From the NCBI GenBank assembly GCA_965221585.1, contig OZ244898.1, positions 2,294,001 to 2,358,000 of the forward strand: DNA of 64,000 nt, given 5' to 3'. Each line of letters opens with the position of its first letter. Within the stretch, counting starts at the first letter, position 1. A program made the translations under genes and the position numbers. This stretch comes from VXYK01 sp965221585. GTDB taxonomy: Bacteria > Actinomycetota > Acidimicrobiia > Acidimicrobiales > Aldehydirespiratoraceae. Below the pieces are notes generated by a model, which made no database searches, was not told the DNA's origin, and saw nothing but the letters and a program-made list of their open reading frames with translations. Of the stretch, positions 35,234 to 43,911 are shown piece by piece.

Positions 35234-36103
35234 CTAGCTGGGTGGCCCAAGCGTCGGAGGCTGCACGTACTGCCAGCCGAAACGGCCCTTGATGCAGAGG
35301 TGGCCGTGGGTCACTGAGTGATCGGCCGGCGAGGTCACCTTCACGATCCGGTCATCTTGGGTATGCAGCTCGAGGTTGCAGCCGACGCCACAGAACGAGC
35401 AGACCGTGGTGGTGACGTCCTGCTCGTCGGGCCGCCACTCCCCCGCTGCACGCATGTCGAACTCGGTCTTGAACTGGATCGCCCCGGTCGGGCACACTCC
35501 GATGCAGTTGCCGCAGTAGACACAGGCCGAGTCCGGCAGCACGGTGTCGAACTCAGTGGAGATCCGCGCATCGAAACCGCGACCGCTCACCGCGATGGCA
35601 TAGGTGTGCTGAGCATCATCACCGCACGCCTCGACGCACTTGTAGCACAACACACACTTGTCGTAGTCGCGGATGTAGAGGTCGTCCTGGATCTTCGGTT
35701 CCTCGCTGATCCGTTCGGCCGGCAGGTCCGGCTGGTCGTAGCGATCCGGATCCGCACCGTAGTGGCGCATCCACTCAGCCAATTCCGTGGCTTGGCTCAG
35801 GTCCACGCTCGATCCGAGGAACTCAAGGACCATCTTGCGGCTGTGGCGAACCCGGGGGGAATCGGTCTGCACGACCATCTGGTCCTCCGCCGCGCGGGCA
35901 CACGAAGGCACCAGGGCCCGCGACCCCTCCACCTCCACCACACACACCCGGCAGGCATTGACCGGGGTGAGGTTCTCCGCCCAGCACAGGGTCGGTGTCT
36001 CGATCCCGGCAGACTCGCAGGCCTTGTGAATCGAAGTGCCCTTCAGAACCGAGACGGCCTGTCCGTCGATGGTGAGGTTCACGCTGACTTCAGTGATCGT
36101 CAT
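35234..36103 (-). CDS. Formate dehydrogenase Fe-S subunit carrying the displaced Fe4S4 domain
   Basis: 289 residues. In order: [2Fe-2S] domain (TLCWAENLTPVNACRVCVVE, C at about 40, 51, 54, 68), a spacer that lacks the His/Cys cluster of NuoG, two [4Fe-4S] sites (CVLCYKCVEACGD and CVYCGNCIGVCPTGA), then at the C-terminus CSFCGVGCNLEL and CIKGRFGWQYV, the Molybdop_Fe4S4 domain that normally starts the catalytic subunit, including the Lys of C-x-KG thought to bridge cluster and cofactor. In FdsA-type enzymes all this is one chain with the catalytic domain. Here it is a separate gene, overlapping the NuoEF-like gene by 14 bp. Confidence 0.88.
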   Translation of the reverse strand: MTITEVSVNLTIDGQAVSVLKGTSIHKACESAGIETPTLCWAENLTPVNACRVCVVEVEGSRALVPSCARAAEDQMVVQTDSPRVRHSRKMVLEFLGSSVDLSQATELAEWMRHYGADPDRYDQPDLPAERISEEPKIQDDLYIRDYDKCVLCYKCVEACGDDAQHTYAIAVSGRGFDARISTEFDTVLPDSACVYCGNCIGVCPTGAIQFKTEFDMRAAGEWRPDEQDVTTTVCSFCGVGCNLELHTQDDRIVKVTSPADHSVTHGHLCIKGRFGWQYVQPPTLGPPS

Positions 36104-37868
36104 CGAGCCCTCCTTCCGGCAGCAGACCCAGGGCCATAGCAGAATTGATAGCAGAAGCCGCGGTGTGACCGAGACCGCAGATAGAAGCGTCGACCATCAC
36201 CTCGGCGATCTCGTCGACCAGGCTGCGGCGCTGCGCTGACAACGTACCCTTCGCTTGGATCTGCACCATTGTCTCATGCTGACGGACAGTGCCGACACGG
36301 CACGGCACGCACTGCCCGCACGACTCGTTGCGGAAGAACTCGGCGATGCGCACCGCCACAGCGGTCATGTCGATCTCATCGGTGAACGCCATGACCACAC
36401 CCGAGCCGAGGGTGGTGCCGCGTTCACGCGTGCCCTCGAGTGTGAGCGGCATGTCGAGCGCGTCAGGACCGACGAACGAGCCCGCGGCGCCGCCCATCAG
36501 CACCGCCGCCAGAGTTCCGCTACCCGTCAACGGGCCCGCCAGCTCCAGTACCTCGCCCAGCGTGGTGCCGAACTCCACTTCGTACAGTCCTGGTCTCGAG
36601 ACCCGGCCGCTCAGACAAAGCAGCTTCGTTCCCGGCGAGCGCTCCGTGCCACGACTGCGATATTCCTGCGCGCCGTTGAGCACGATGTCGAGCGTGTTGA
36701 TCAGCGTCTCGGGATTGTTGATCGCCGTGGGTTCTCGGAACAGCCCGTGGGTGGTGGGGAACGGAGGCTTGCTGCGGGGCTCACCCCTGAACCCCTCGAG
36801 CGAGGCGAACAGCGCGGTCTCCTCACCGCAGATATAGGCGCCGGCGCCACGACGAATCTCGATGTCGAACTTGTGTCCCGATCCGGCCGCGTCAGCACCC
36901 AGCAGACCCGCCTCCCGAGCTTGGACCACGGCATTGGAGAGCCTCGCCGTGGCCAACGGATACTCGCCGCGAATGTAGATCCAGCCGTTCTCGGCGCCCG
37001 TCGCGAAACCCGCGAGCGTGAGCGACTCGATCACCGCGAAAGGGTCCTGCTCCATCACGATCCGGTCCTTGAACGTGCCCGGCTCAGATTCATCGCAGTT
37101 GGCCACGACATGCTTGGGTCGCCCCTGCTCCGCGGCGACCGCACGCCACTTGACCCCGGTCGGAAATGCGGCCCCGCCCCGACCGGAGAGCCCGGAGTCG
37201 GCCACCGCAGCGCACACCGCATCGGGTCCCATCTCGACGGCCGCGCCGAGCGCCCTGTAACCGCCGTTGGCCCGGTAGGCATCCAGCGAGGTTGGGTCGA
37301 CGACTCCGACATTGCGCAGCAGCCGCAACGACGGATCCCTCTGCTGTGGAATCTGAACGGCAACCTCGACAGCATCTGCCGGGACCGAATCGGGATTGCC
37401 GATTCCCTGGTGGAACTGGGCAGGGGCGCGCTCGCACTGTCCCAGGCAGGGTGAACGGTGAACATGCTCGCCGCGTGCTTCAAGCTCAGCAATCAAGGTC
37501 TCGTTGCCGGCGATCTGGCAGGCCGCATCGACGCAGACATGGGTGACGTGGGTGGTCTCAGCAGCGATTTCAGGCGCATCGAGGCGGAACATCTCATAGA
37601 ACGTGGCGACACCGTAAGCCTCCGCCGGCGGCACCTGAAGCACTTCACAGACATGATTGAGACCACCCGGGCTGATCCATCCCTTGGCGTTCTGCAACGC
37701 ATGGAGCGCGGGCAGCAGCAGGTGCCGGTGATCCCGGCGACGGTGGGTACCTCCGTAGACCAGCCGCTCATCGGCGTGCACCACGACAGTACCAGTCCCT
37801 ACGGCCGCAGTGACCGCGGCAATCTCCACATCGTCGGCTACGTCATCGCCGATAAAAAGGTCAGCCAT
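36090..37868 (-). CDS. Formate dehydrogenase NADH-linked subunit, NuoE-NuoF fusion
   Basis: 592 residues. Residues 40-165 are a NuoE/thioredoxin-like [2Fe-2S] domain (VCVDAACQIAG, SPCLGQCERAP). Residues about 185-590 are NuoF: GLSGRGGAAFPTGVKW (FMN/NADH site), CDESEPGTFKDR, GAYICGEETAL, and the [4Fe-4S] motif ESCGQCVPCRVGT with a final Cys. It would pass electrons from formate to NAD+, as FdsB plus FdsG do. It overlaps the catalytic gene by 8 bp, so the three genes form one coupled operon. Confidence 0.92.
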   Translation of the reverse strand: MADLFIGDDVADDVEIAAVTAAVGTGTVVVHADERLVYGGTHRRRDHRHLLLPALHALQNAKGWISPGGLNHVCEVLQVPPAEAYGVATFYEMFRLDAPEIAAETTHVTHVCVDAACQIAGNETLIAELEARGEHVHRSPCLGQCERAPAQFHQGIGNPDSVPADAVEVAVQIPQQRDPSLRLLRNVGVVDPTSLDAYRANGGYRALGAAVEMGPDAVCAAVADSGLSGRGGAAFPTGVKWRAVAAEQGRPKHVVANCDESEPGTFKDRIVMEQDPFAVIESLTLAGFATGAENGWIYIRGEYPLATARLSNAVVQAREAGLLGADAAGSGHKFDIEIRRGAGAYICGEETALFASLEGFRGEPRSKPPFPTTHGLFREPTAINNPETLINTLDIVLNGAQEYRSRGTERSPGTKLLCLSGRVSRPGLYEVEFGTTLGEVLELAGPLTGSGTLAAVLMGGAAGSFVGPDALDMPLTLEGTRERGTTLGSGVVMAFTDEIDMTAVAVRIAEFFRNESCGQCVPCRVGTVRQHETMVQIQAKGTLSAQRRSLVDEIAEVMVDASICGLGHTAASAINSAMALGLLPEGGLDDDH

Positions 37869-39813
37869 TTGCGGATTCGGTAGCCGGTTCGAGGGTAGGG
37901 GTCGGGTTGTTCGAGAGGTTCGGCTCTATGGGTTCTATCCGCACTGCTGCTGCTTTGAACTCGGCTGTGCCTGAGCGGGGATCCCATTCGGGGTTCGTGA
38001 GTTGGTTGATGTCGACCAACTCGGGAAAGTGGAACGTGGTGAAGGTGAGGCCCACCGGAATGTCGGGCTGGATGCGCACCCGCGTCTCGACCGAGCCGCG
38101 TGGCGAGCAGACCCGCACCCGCTCCCCGTCGACGATCCCGAGTCGCTCAGCATCGACGGGATTGACATCGATGCCGTCGCCGTAGCGGATCGGAGAAGCG
38201 AACCCACCGGATTGCACGCCGGTGTTGTAGCTGTCGAGCGCCCGCCCAGTGGTCAGTCGCAGCGGGAACTCTTCGCTGAGCTGTTCCTTGGGGCCTTCGT
38301 GGTGACACACGCTGAACGGTGCCGGCTCGCGACCGTCGAGGTCTTCGGCCCACAACCAGCCGTGCAGGAAGGGACTCCCGGGGTCGTCCAGATCCATGCA
38401 GGGCCATTGGATTCCACCAGCCGATTCCAGACGGTCCCAGCTCATTCCGGCGTGCATTGGAGACAACGAGCGGAGTTCGTCCCACAGGTCTTGCGGACTG
38501 GGTTTGCCCCAGTCGACACCTAGGCGGTTGGCGAGATCGCCGATGATCTCGGTGTCATCGCGGGCTTGGCCCGGTGGCGATACCGCCGGGCGAACCCGCT
38601 GCACCCGCCTTTCGGACGAGGTGACCGTGCCCTGCGATTCTGCCCATCCCACCGCCGCGGGCAGCACAACGTCGGCCATTTCAGCTGTTCGGGTCATCAG
38701 GATGTCCTGCACGACGAGAATGTCGAGGCCGTCGAGCAGTTTGCGGGCGTGTGCGACGTCAGCCTCTGAATCCGCCGGGTTCTCGCCGATCACGTACAGG
38801 CCCTTGATCTCACCCCGCTCCATCGCCTCGAATATCAAGGTGAGGTGCAGGCCCGGTTTGTTGGGCAGCGACATACCGTAGGCCGCCTCGAATTTGGCAA
38901 GTGATACCGGGTCTTCAACGTCTTGGAATCCGGGGAACTTGTTGGGCAGCGCACCCATGTCACCCCCGCCCTGCACGTTGTTCTGGCCGCGAAGGGGCAC
39001 CAAGCCCGATCCCCAACGGCCGACGTGCCCGGTCAGGAGGGCCAGATTGCACAGCGAAAGCACGTTCTCGACGGCGTTGTGGTGTTCGGTGATCCCCAGG
39101 GTCCAGAGAATTTGCGCTGTGCCGGCTTTGGCGTACTCGTGTGCCATCTCGCGGATGGCGTGGGCGGGCACGCCTGTGATTTCTTCGCCTCTTTCCAGCG
39201 TGTACTGCTCGACAGCAGCTTTGTAGTCATCGAAGCCCTGTGTGGCGTGGGCGATGAAATCGGTGTTGTGCAGTCCTGCGGCGATGATTTCCCGTCCCAC
39301 CGCGTTCGCCAGCGCTATGTCGGTGCCGACGTTGAGCCCGAGCCAGGCGTCCGCGAACTTCGACGAACTCGTGCGCCGCGGGTCGACCGCGTACATCCTC
39401 GTCCCGTTGTCCAGGCCCTTCAGGACATGATGGAAGTAGATCGGATGGGCTTCACGGGCGTTGGAACCCCACAACAGGACAAGGTCGGTCTGTTCCACTT
39501 CCTCATATGACGAAGTTCCGCCTCCTGCTCCGAAGACTGTCGCCAGACCGACGACCGAGGGAGCGTGTCAAGTTCGATTGCAGGAATCGATGTTGTTGGA
39601 CCCCATCGCTGTGCGAATGAACTTCTGTGCCGCATAGTTCATCTCGTTGGTCGATTTCGAGCAGCTGAACATCCCGAAGGCTTCACCGCCGTATTCGTCT
39701 CTGACCCGAGCCAAGCCGTCGGCCGCTCTGCTCAGCGCCTCGTCCCAGGTAGTCGCACGCAATTCGCCGTTGTCGCGCACCATCGGGGTGGTGATCCGTT
39801 CCAGAGGCTTCAT
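37861..39813 (-). CDS. Selenocysteine formate dehydrogenase catalytic subunit (TGA at 39568-39570 read as Sec)
   Basis: 650 residues if the in-frame TGA is read through; ordinary gene calling would split it into 39571-39813 and a shorter downstream frame. Both parts are in the same frame and join as NNIDSCNRT-Sec-HAPSVVGL, matching E. coli FdhF around Sec140-His141; here Sec82 and His83. RGQNNVQGGGDMGALP carries the conserved active-site Arg, and the C-terminal molybdopterin-dinucleotide domain is complete. The protein starts at MKPLERITTPMVR, about 58 residues shorter than FdhF, because the Fe4S4 domain is in the small subunit. It oxidises formate to CO2. Start has no clear ribosome site. 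Confidence 0.88.
39530..39570 (-). promoter_or_regulatory. Bacterial SECIS element after the Sec TGA codon
   Basis: Counting the TGA as bases 1-3, bases 16-21 (GUCGUC) pair with 27-32 (GGCGAC) with one G-U pair and close the loop GGUCU (22-26). In E. coli fdhF the SelB-contacted G23 and U24 lie in the same GGUCU loop at the same distance, and base 17 is U in both. Hairpin at 39539-39555. Confidence 0.85.
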
Positions 39814-40073
39814 ATAGCGGTGTCGGCGGTTGCCGCGATTGAGTCCCTGTCGGGTCGGGCCTCTGGTTGCCGATTGAGCGGGTCCTGATTGGGTCTTGCC
39901 TTGACGGTTTTCGACACCAGCGTTTTCCACATTGGAACAATACCGCAATGCGGAACGGGTGCGCCGTTCGCACTCGAATCGCTCGGTATTCTTGGCCGAC
40001 TCACAGGCCGTCTCGCACGTTGCTTGCCGGAATTGTGCGGTATTGTGTGCCGCCGTTCGGATATCGTCGCGCA
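39814..40073. promoter_or_regulatory. Divergent promoter region between formate dehydrogenase and proS
   Basis: This 260-bp gap holds a palindrome ATACCGCAATGCGGAAC at 39940-39956, matching the operator-like motif before the formate-THF ligase gene except at its left end, and a related element (CCGGAATTGTGCGGTATTG) at 40028-40046 close to the proS start. Open frames across the gap on both strands lack protein character. Confidence 0.55.
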
Positions 40074-41783
40074 ATGCGCTGGTCGAACCTTTTTGTACCC
40101 ACGCTGCGTGAACCGCCCGCGGATGCTGAAGCAGCCAACCACAAGCTGTTGATCCGCGGCGGGTTCATCCGTCAACTCCACTCGGGACACTACTCGTTGC
40201 TGCCGCTCGGCTTGCGTGTGCATGAGAAGGTCGCGGCGATCGTGCGCCGCGAGATGGAGGCCATCGGCGCCCAGGAGTTCCTGTTGCCGGCGATGCATCC
40301 CGCCGAGATCTGGAAGAAGTCCGGGCGCTGGCAGGCGGTGGGTGAGGAGATGTTCCGTCTAGTCGATCGCAAGGGCGCCGACAATGTCTTGGGGATGACC
40401 CATGAGGAGATCTTCACCGACCTGGCCCAGGAGATCACTTCGTACCGGTCGCTCCCCCAGATCTGGTACCAGATCCAGTCAAAGTTCCGCGACGAGCCCC
40501 GTCCCAAGAGTGGACTGCTGAGGGTGCGGGAGTTCGCCATGAAGGACTCCTATTCGTTCGATATCGACGAGGCCGGCCTGGACCACAGTTTTGAGGTCCA
40601 CCACGACGCCTACGTGCGCATCTTCGAGGCTCTGGAGCTTCCGGCGATCGCCGTGGAGGCTTCATCGGGGGCGATGGGAGGCTCCGGGTCCACCGAGTTC
40701 ATGGTCCCGTCGAGCGTCGGAGAGGACGACGTGGCGATCTGCGGGAACTGCGGTTATGCGGCCAACACCGAACGGGCCAAGGCCCGGTTGCCCGAACTCG
40801 AGGACCGCGACCTCTCCGAGCTGGTGCGCTTCCCGACTCCAGGAGTACGGACCATCGCCGCGCTTGAGACCATCGAGGGCGGCGCGCCCGCGGTCCATCA
40901 GATCAAGACCATGGTGATGGTGCTCGACGGTGAGGTGACCTTGGCTCTGCTGCGTGGCGATCACGAACTCGAGATGCAGAAGCTGGCCGATTCCACGGGC
41001 GCGGTCGACATTCGTCCGGCCACTCCCCAGGAAACGGTTGAGCACCTCGGTGCCAACCCCGGGTCGCTCGGTGCGGTGAGCGTCGAGGGACTGCGGATCA
41101 TCTGTGATCCTGCCCTCGAGGGTCGTCGAGGTCTCACCACCGGTGCCAACCAGGACGACTGGCACTGGTCCGGCGTTGACATCGCCCGCGACATCGCCGT
41201 TGACGAGTGGACCGACCTGCGCAGGGTCAAGGCCGGTGAACCGTGCCTGGACTGCGGCTCTCCCCTGGAGATCATCCGCTGCATCGAAACGGGCCACATA
41301 TTCAAGCTGGGGACCAAATACTCAGACCCGCTCGGTGCTTTCGTGCTTGATCCCGACGGCACTCAGAGACCTCTGGTGATGGGCAGCTACGGCATCGGCA
41401 TCGGCCGCAGCGTTGCTGCGGTGGCCGAGGTGCACCACGACGACAAGGGTTTGGCGTGGCCGGTGAGCGTCGCTCCTTTCGAGGCAGTGATCACCATCGT
41501 CAACCACAAAGACGGCGCTTCTCTGGATGCTGCCAGAGCGCTGTATGACGATCTGCGCTCCCGCGGCGTCGACGTGCTGTTGGACGACCGTGATGCCCGT
41601 GCGGGAGTGAAGTTCGCCGACGCGGAACTGATCGGCATTCCCTACCGGGTCACGATCGGCCCCCGGGCACTGGCCGAAGGGGAGGTCGAACTGACGCCTC
41701 GGTCCACCGGCGACACCACCCGAGTGCAGATCGACGCCGTCGCCGACCTGCTTGTCGAAACTGTCGAAGCCCACCGCCGCTGA
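40074..41783 (+). CDS. proS: Prolyl-tRNA synthetase
   Basis: 569 residues from ATG 40074 (MRWSNLFVPTLREPPADAEA), the standard bacterial ProRS start and length. Class II motifs are visible: PAMHPAEIWKKSGRW, the motif 2 region RDEPRPKSGLLRVREF, and motif 3 GSYGIGIGRSVAA; the editing insert (about residues 225-400) is present, and HXGXXYS-type anticodon domain follows. Cytoplasmic charging of tRNA-Pro. The open frame upstream of 40074 is non-coding promoter. Confidence 0.96.
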   Translation: MRWSNLFVPTLREPPADAEAANHKLLIRGGFIRQLHSGHYSLLPLGLRVHEKVAAIVRREMEAIGAQEFLLPAMHPAEIWKKSGRWQAVGEEMFRLVDRKGADNVLGMTHEEIFTDLAQEITSYRSLPQIWYQIQSKFRDEPRPKSGLLRVREFAMKDSYSFDIDEAGLDHSFEVHHDAYVRIFEALELPAIAVEASSGAMGGSGSTEFMVPSSVGEDDVAICGNCGYAANTERAKARLPELEDRDLSELVRFPTPGVRTIAALETIEGGAPAVHQIKTMVMVLDGEVTLALLRGDHELEMQKLADSTGAVDIRPATPQETVEHLGANPGSLGAVSVEGLRIICDPALEGRRGLTTGANQDDWHWSGVDIARDIAVDEWTDLRRVKAGEPCLDCGSPLEIIRCIETGHIFKLGTKYSDPLGAFVLDPDGTQRPLVMGSYGIGIGRSVAAVAEVHHDDKGLAWPVSVAPFEAVITIVNHKDGASLDAARALYDDLRSRGVDVLLDDRDARAGVKFADAELIGIPYRVTIGPRALAEGEVELTPRSTGDTTRVQIDAVADLLVETVEAHRR

Positions 41784-41886
41784 GCGCAGCCCTGTGTCAC
41801 TCGACCGGACGGACGCTCGCGGGGTCGTGTCAGCGCGCCGTGCTACCGTTGCCCCGAAGCACCTCAACCGAACATAGGAGCGACCC

Positions 41887-42459
41887 GTGTCTGACATGCC
41901 CCCACCCCCTCCCCCACCCGAGTTTGAACCTGGATCATCTTCCTCTCCACCACCACCGCCCGACCCGATGGCCCAGGGAGCCGAGGAAATAAAGGGCTGG
42001 GCCACCACGGGTACCGGCCAGCGCGTCGAACTCGCCGGTGCGGGCAAGCGCCTCCTGGCGAGGATCATCGACGCGGTGATCTTCATCGTGATCACGATCG
42101 TCCTAGTTGTCGCCACCACCGACTCAGACGCCGACAACGGAACGGACGTGCCCCTCGGGATCCTCCTGCTGGCAGCGGCGCTGCCGCTGATCTACGAAGT
42201 GTGGATGGTCGCTGCCAAAGGTCAGACACTCGGCAAGATGGCGCTCCACATCAAGGTGGTCCGCGCCGACAACGGCGATCTGCCCGGGATGAACAGTTCG
42301 TTCATGCGCTGGATCCTCCCCGGCGTCTTCGGGGTCGCCAACACGTTCGTCCCCGGTCTCGGGATCATCAGCCTCATCATCTACCTGTCGCTGCTGTGGG
42401 GCAAGAACAAGCAGGGTTGGCACGACATGGCAGCAAAGACCCTCGTCATCAAGACCTGA
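41887..42459 (+). CDS. RDD-family membrane protein
   Basis: 190 residues. A Pro/Ser-rich cytoplasmic N-terminus (residues 1-45) is followed by the RDD domain: RLLARIIDAVIF (the R..D signature), hydrophobic segments at about 60-78, 92-108, 140-165, and GQTLGKMALHIKVV and QGWHDMAAKTLVI. Function of such proteins is mostly unknown (proposed ion or small-molecule transport). GTG start with TAGGAGCG upstream. A paralogue follows 6 bp later. Confidence 0.88.
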   Translation: MSDMPPPPPPPEFEPGSSSSPPPPPDPMAQGAEEIKGWATTGTGQRVELAGAGKRLLARIIDAVIFIVITIVLVVATTDSDADNGTDVPLGILLLAAALPLIYEVWMVAAKGQTLGKMALHIKVVRADNGDLPGMNSSFMRWILPGVFGVANTFVPGLGIISLIIYLSLLWGKNKQGWHDMAAKTLVIKT

Positions 42460-42465
42460 CATTCC

Positions 42466-43050
42466 GTGTCCGACCTGCCCCCTCCCCCACCCGAGTTCGA
42501 AACTGGACCATCTTCTTCTCCACGGCCAACGTCGCCTGACCCAACACTGCACAGTGCCCCGGAAATGAAGGGCTGGGCCACCCTCGGAACCGGGCACACC
42601 GTGGAACTGGCCAGCCCAGGCGCCCGGCTCGGTGCGAGAATCTTGGACATTCTGGTGATGGTGGTCGCCTTCATTTTCTTGGCGATCGTTGTCTGGATCG
42701 GTTGGTCATCGGGACCTGATGCCGGTAACCGCGAAGCTGGTTTGAATGCCGTAGTTACGGTTCCGTTGATAATCGCTGCGACCGGCATCGCCTATGAGGT
42801 CTCGATGATCGCTCTGAAGGGGCAGACGCTCGGCAAGATGGCGACAAACGTCAAGGTCGTGAGGGCGGACAACGGGGAGCTGATCGGTTGGGGTAAATCG
42901 ATAGGGCGTTGGATCATCCCCGTAGTGCTGTTGTTCATTCCATTCATCGGGTGGATACTGGCCGTGCTTGTCTACGTCTCGTTGACCTGGGACAGAACCC
43001 GACAAGGGTGGCACGACAAAGTGGCCGGGACATTGGTGATAAAGACCTGA
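42466..43050 (+). CDS. RDD-family membrane protein, tandem paralogue
   Basis: 194 residues, GTG start at 42466, 6 bp after the first RDD gene. It repeats the same layout: Pro-rich N-terminus, ARLGARILDILVM, GQTLGKMATNVKVVRADNG, and QGWHDKVAGTLVIKT ending almost identically to its neighbour. The two are products of a local duplication, diverged mainly in the hydrophobic segments. They may work as a heterodimer; no substrate is known. Confidence 0.88.
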   Translation: MSDLPPPPPEFETGPSSSPRPTSPDPTLHSAPEMKGWATLGTGHTVELASPGARLGARILDILVMVVAFIFLAIVVWIGWSSGPDAGNREAGLNAVVTVPLIIAATGIAYEVSMIALKGQTLGKMATNVKVVRADNGELIGWGKSIGRWIIPVVLLFIPFIGWILAVLVYVSLTWDRTRQGWHDKVAGTLVIKT

Positions 43051-43066
43051 CACTCGTCGTCGGCCC

Positions 43067-43083
43067 GTTCGAAGATGCGGAAG
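43067..43083. promoter_or_regulatory. Degenerate operator-like site before the IclR gene
   Basis: GTTCGAAGATGCGGAAG keeps GTTC and ATGCGGAA of the 17-bp palindrome at correct spacing (12 of 17 positions). It lies 37 bp before the IclR ATG, a fitting place for autoregulation. Confidence 0.35.
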
Positions 43084-43119
43084 AAATTCCAGACTCAAGC
43101 TCGTATAGTCGCTTAGGTA

Positions 43120-43866
43120 ATGACTGTGCAATCAATCGAACGTGCCTTCGCCCTGTTGCGTGCCTTGGCCGTTGGCCCGGTCGGGGTCACGGAGTTGGCC
43201 GAACGGGTCGAACTGCCGAAGTCGACCGTCGCACGAATCCTGGCCGCACTGGAGAACGAAGGTGCGGTCACGCAGGACGGGGCTGGTGGAGAGTACCGCC
43301 TCGGCGAAGGGTTGCTCGACATCGCCGGCGCGACCCAGCCCGGTCGAAACCTGGTGGCCACGGCCCGTCCGCACCTGATCGAACTCTGCGACGAAGCCGG
43401 TGAGGCCGCAGGCGTGTCGGTGCTGGACGGGCGCTGCGTCTACTACCTCGACCATGTGGAGGCTGAGAGCGATGTCCAGGTGCGGAGTTGGACAGGCGAA
43501 CTCGCGCCGCTCCACGCGGTCCCGTCAGGTCTCGTGCTGCTCGCCCACTACGACGACCAGCAGCTCGATGCCTACCTGCGGGGCCCGGTCACAGCATCAA
43601 CCGCCTGGACCATTACCGACACCGATGAGATCCGCAAGCGGCTCGCCACCATTCGTAGCCTCGGCTACGCCTGGGTCTACGAGGAGTTCGCCGAGGGCAT
43701 CAACTCGGTCGCTGCTCCGATCATCGAAGCGGACGGCACGGTTGAAGCGGCGTTGCACATCCACGGCCCGGCCTATCGGTTCCCCAACCCTGAGCGCACC
43801 CACGACCTCGGCAACCTGTTGATCAACGCGGCAGCAGCCCTAGCCGAGAACCTGGCCTCCGACTGA
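43120..43866 (+). CDS. IclR-family transcriptional regulator
   Basis: 248 residues. Residues 1-70 are a winged helix-turn-helix (VQSIERAFALLRALA, VTELAERVELPKSTVARILAALENEGAV); residues 80-248 are the IclR effector domain (GRCVYYLDHVEAES, AVPSGLVLLAHYD, GYAWVYEEFAEGINSVAAPI). IclR proteins bind short palindromes and respond to small molecules from the pathway they control. It is the only regulator in the window, and palindromes of the IclR type occur at three C1 promoters and near its own start, making it the best candidate controller. Effector unknown. Confidence 0.92.
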   Translation: MTVQSIERAFALLRALAVGPVGVTELAERVELPKSTVARILAALENEGAVTQDGAGGEYRLGEGLLDIAGATQPGRNLVATARPHLIELCDEAGEAAGVSVLDGRCVYYLDHVEAESDVQVRSWTGELAPLHAVPSGLVLLAHYDDQQLDAYLRGPVTASTAWTITDTDEIRKRLATIRSLGYAWVYEEFAEGINSVAAPIIEADGTVEAALHIHGPAYRFPNPERTHDLGNLLINAAAALAENLASD

Positions 43867-43871
43867 TTTGC

Positions 43872-43896
43872 GGACCCTGCGACATCGCGCAGGTCC
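43872..43896. terminator. Possible bidirectional hairpin between IclR gene and etfA
   Basis: GGACCCTGCG and CGCAGGTCC pair with one bulged base in the 45-bp gap between the convergent IclR and etfA genes. There is no long T-run on either side, so termination is likely but not certain. Confidence 0.4.
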
Positions 43897-43911
43897 TTGA
43901 CAATCAGGACA

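Noticed and set aside
39568..39570. TGA as a nonsense mutation or frameshift making formate dehydrogenase a pseudogene
   Set aside because: The frame continues in register with full conservation on both sides, the codon is at the Sec position, a fitting SECIS follows, and the two partner subunits are intact.
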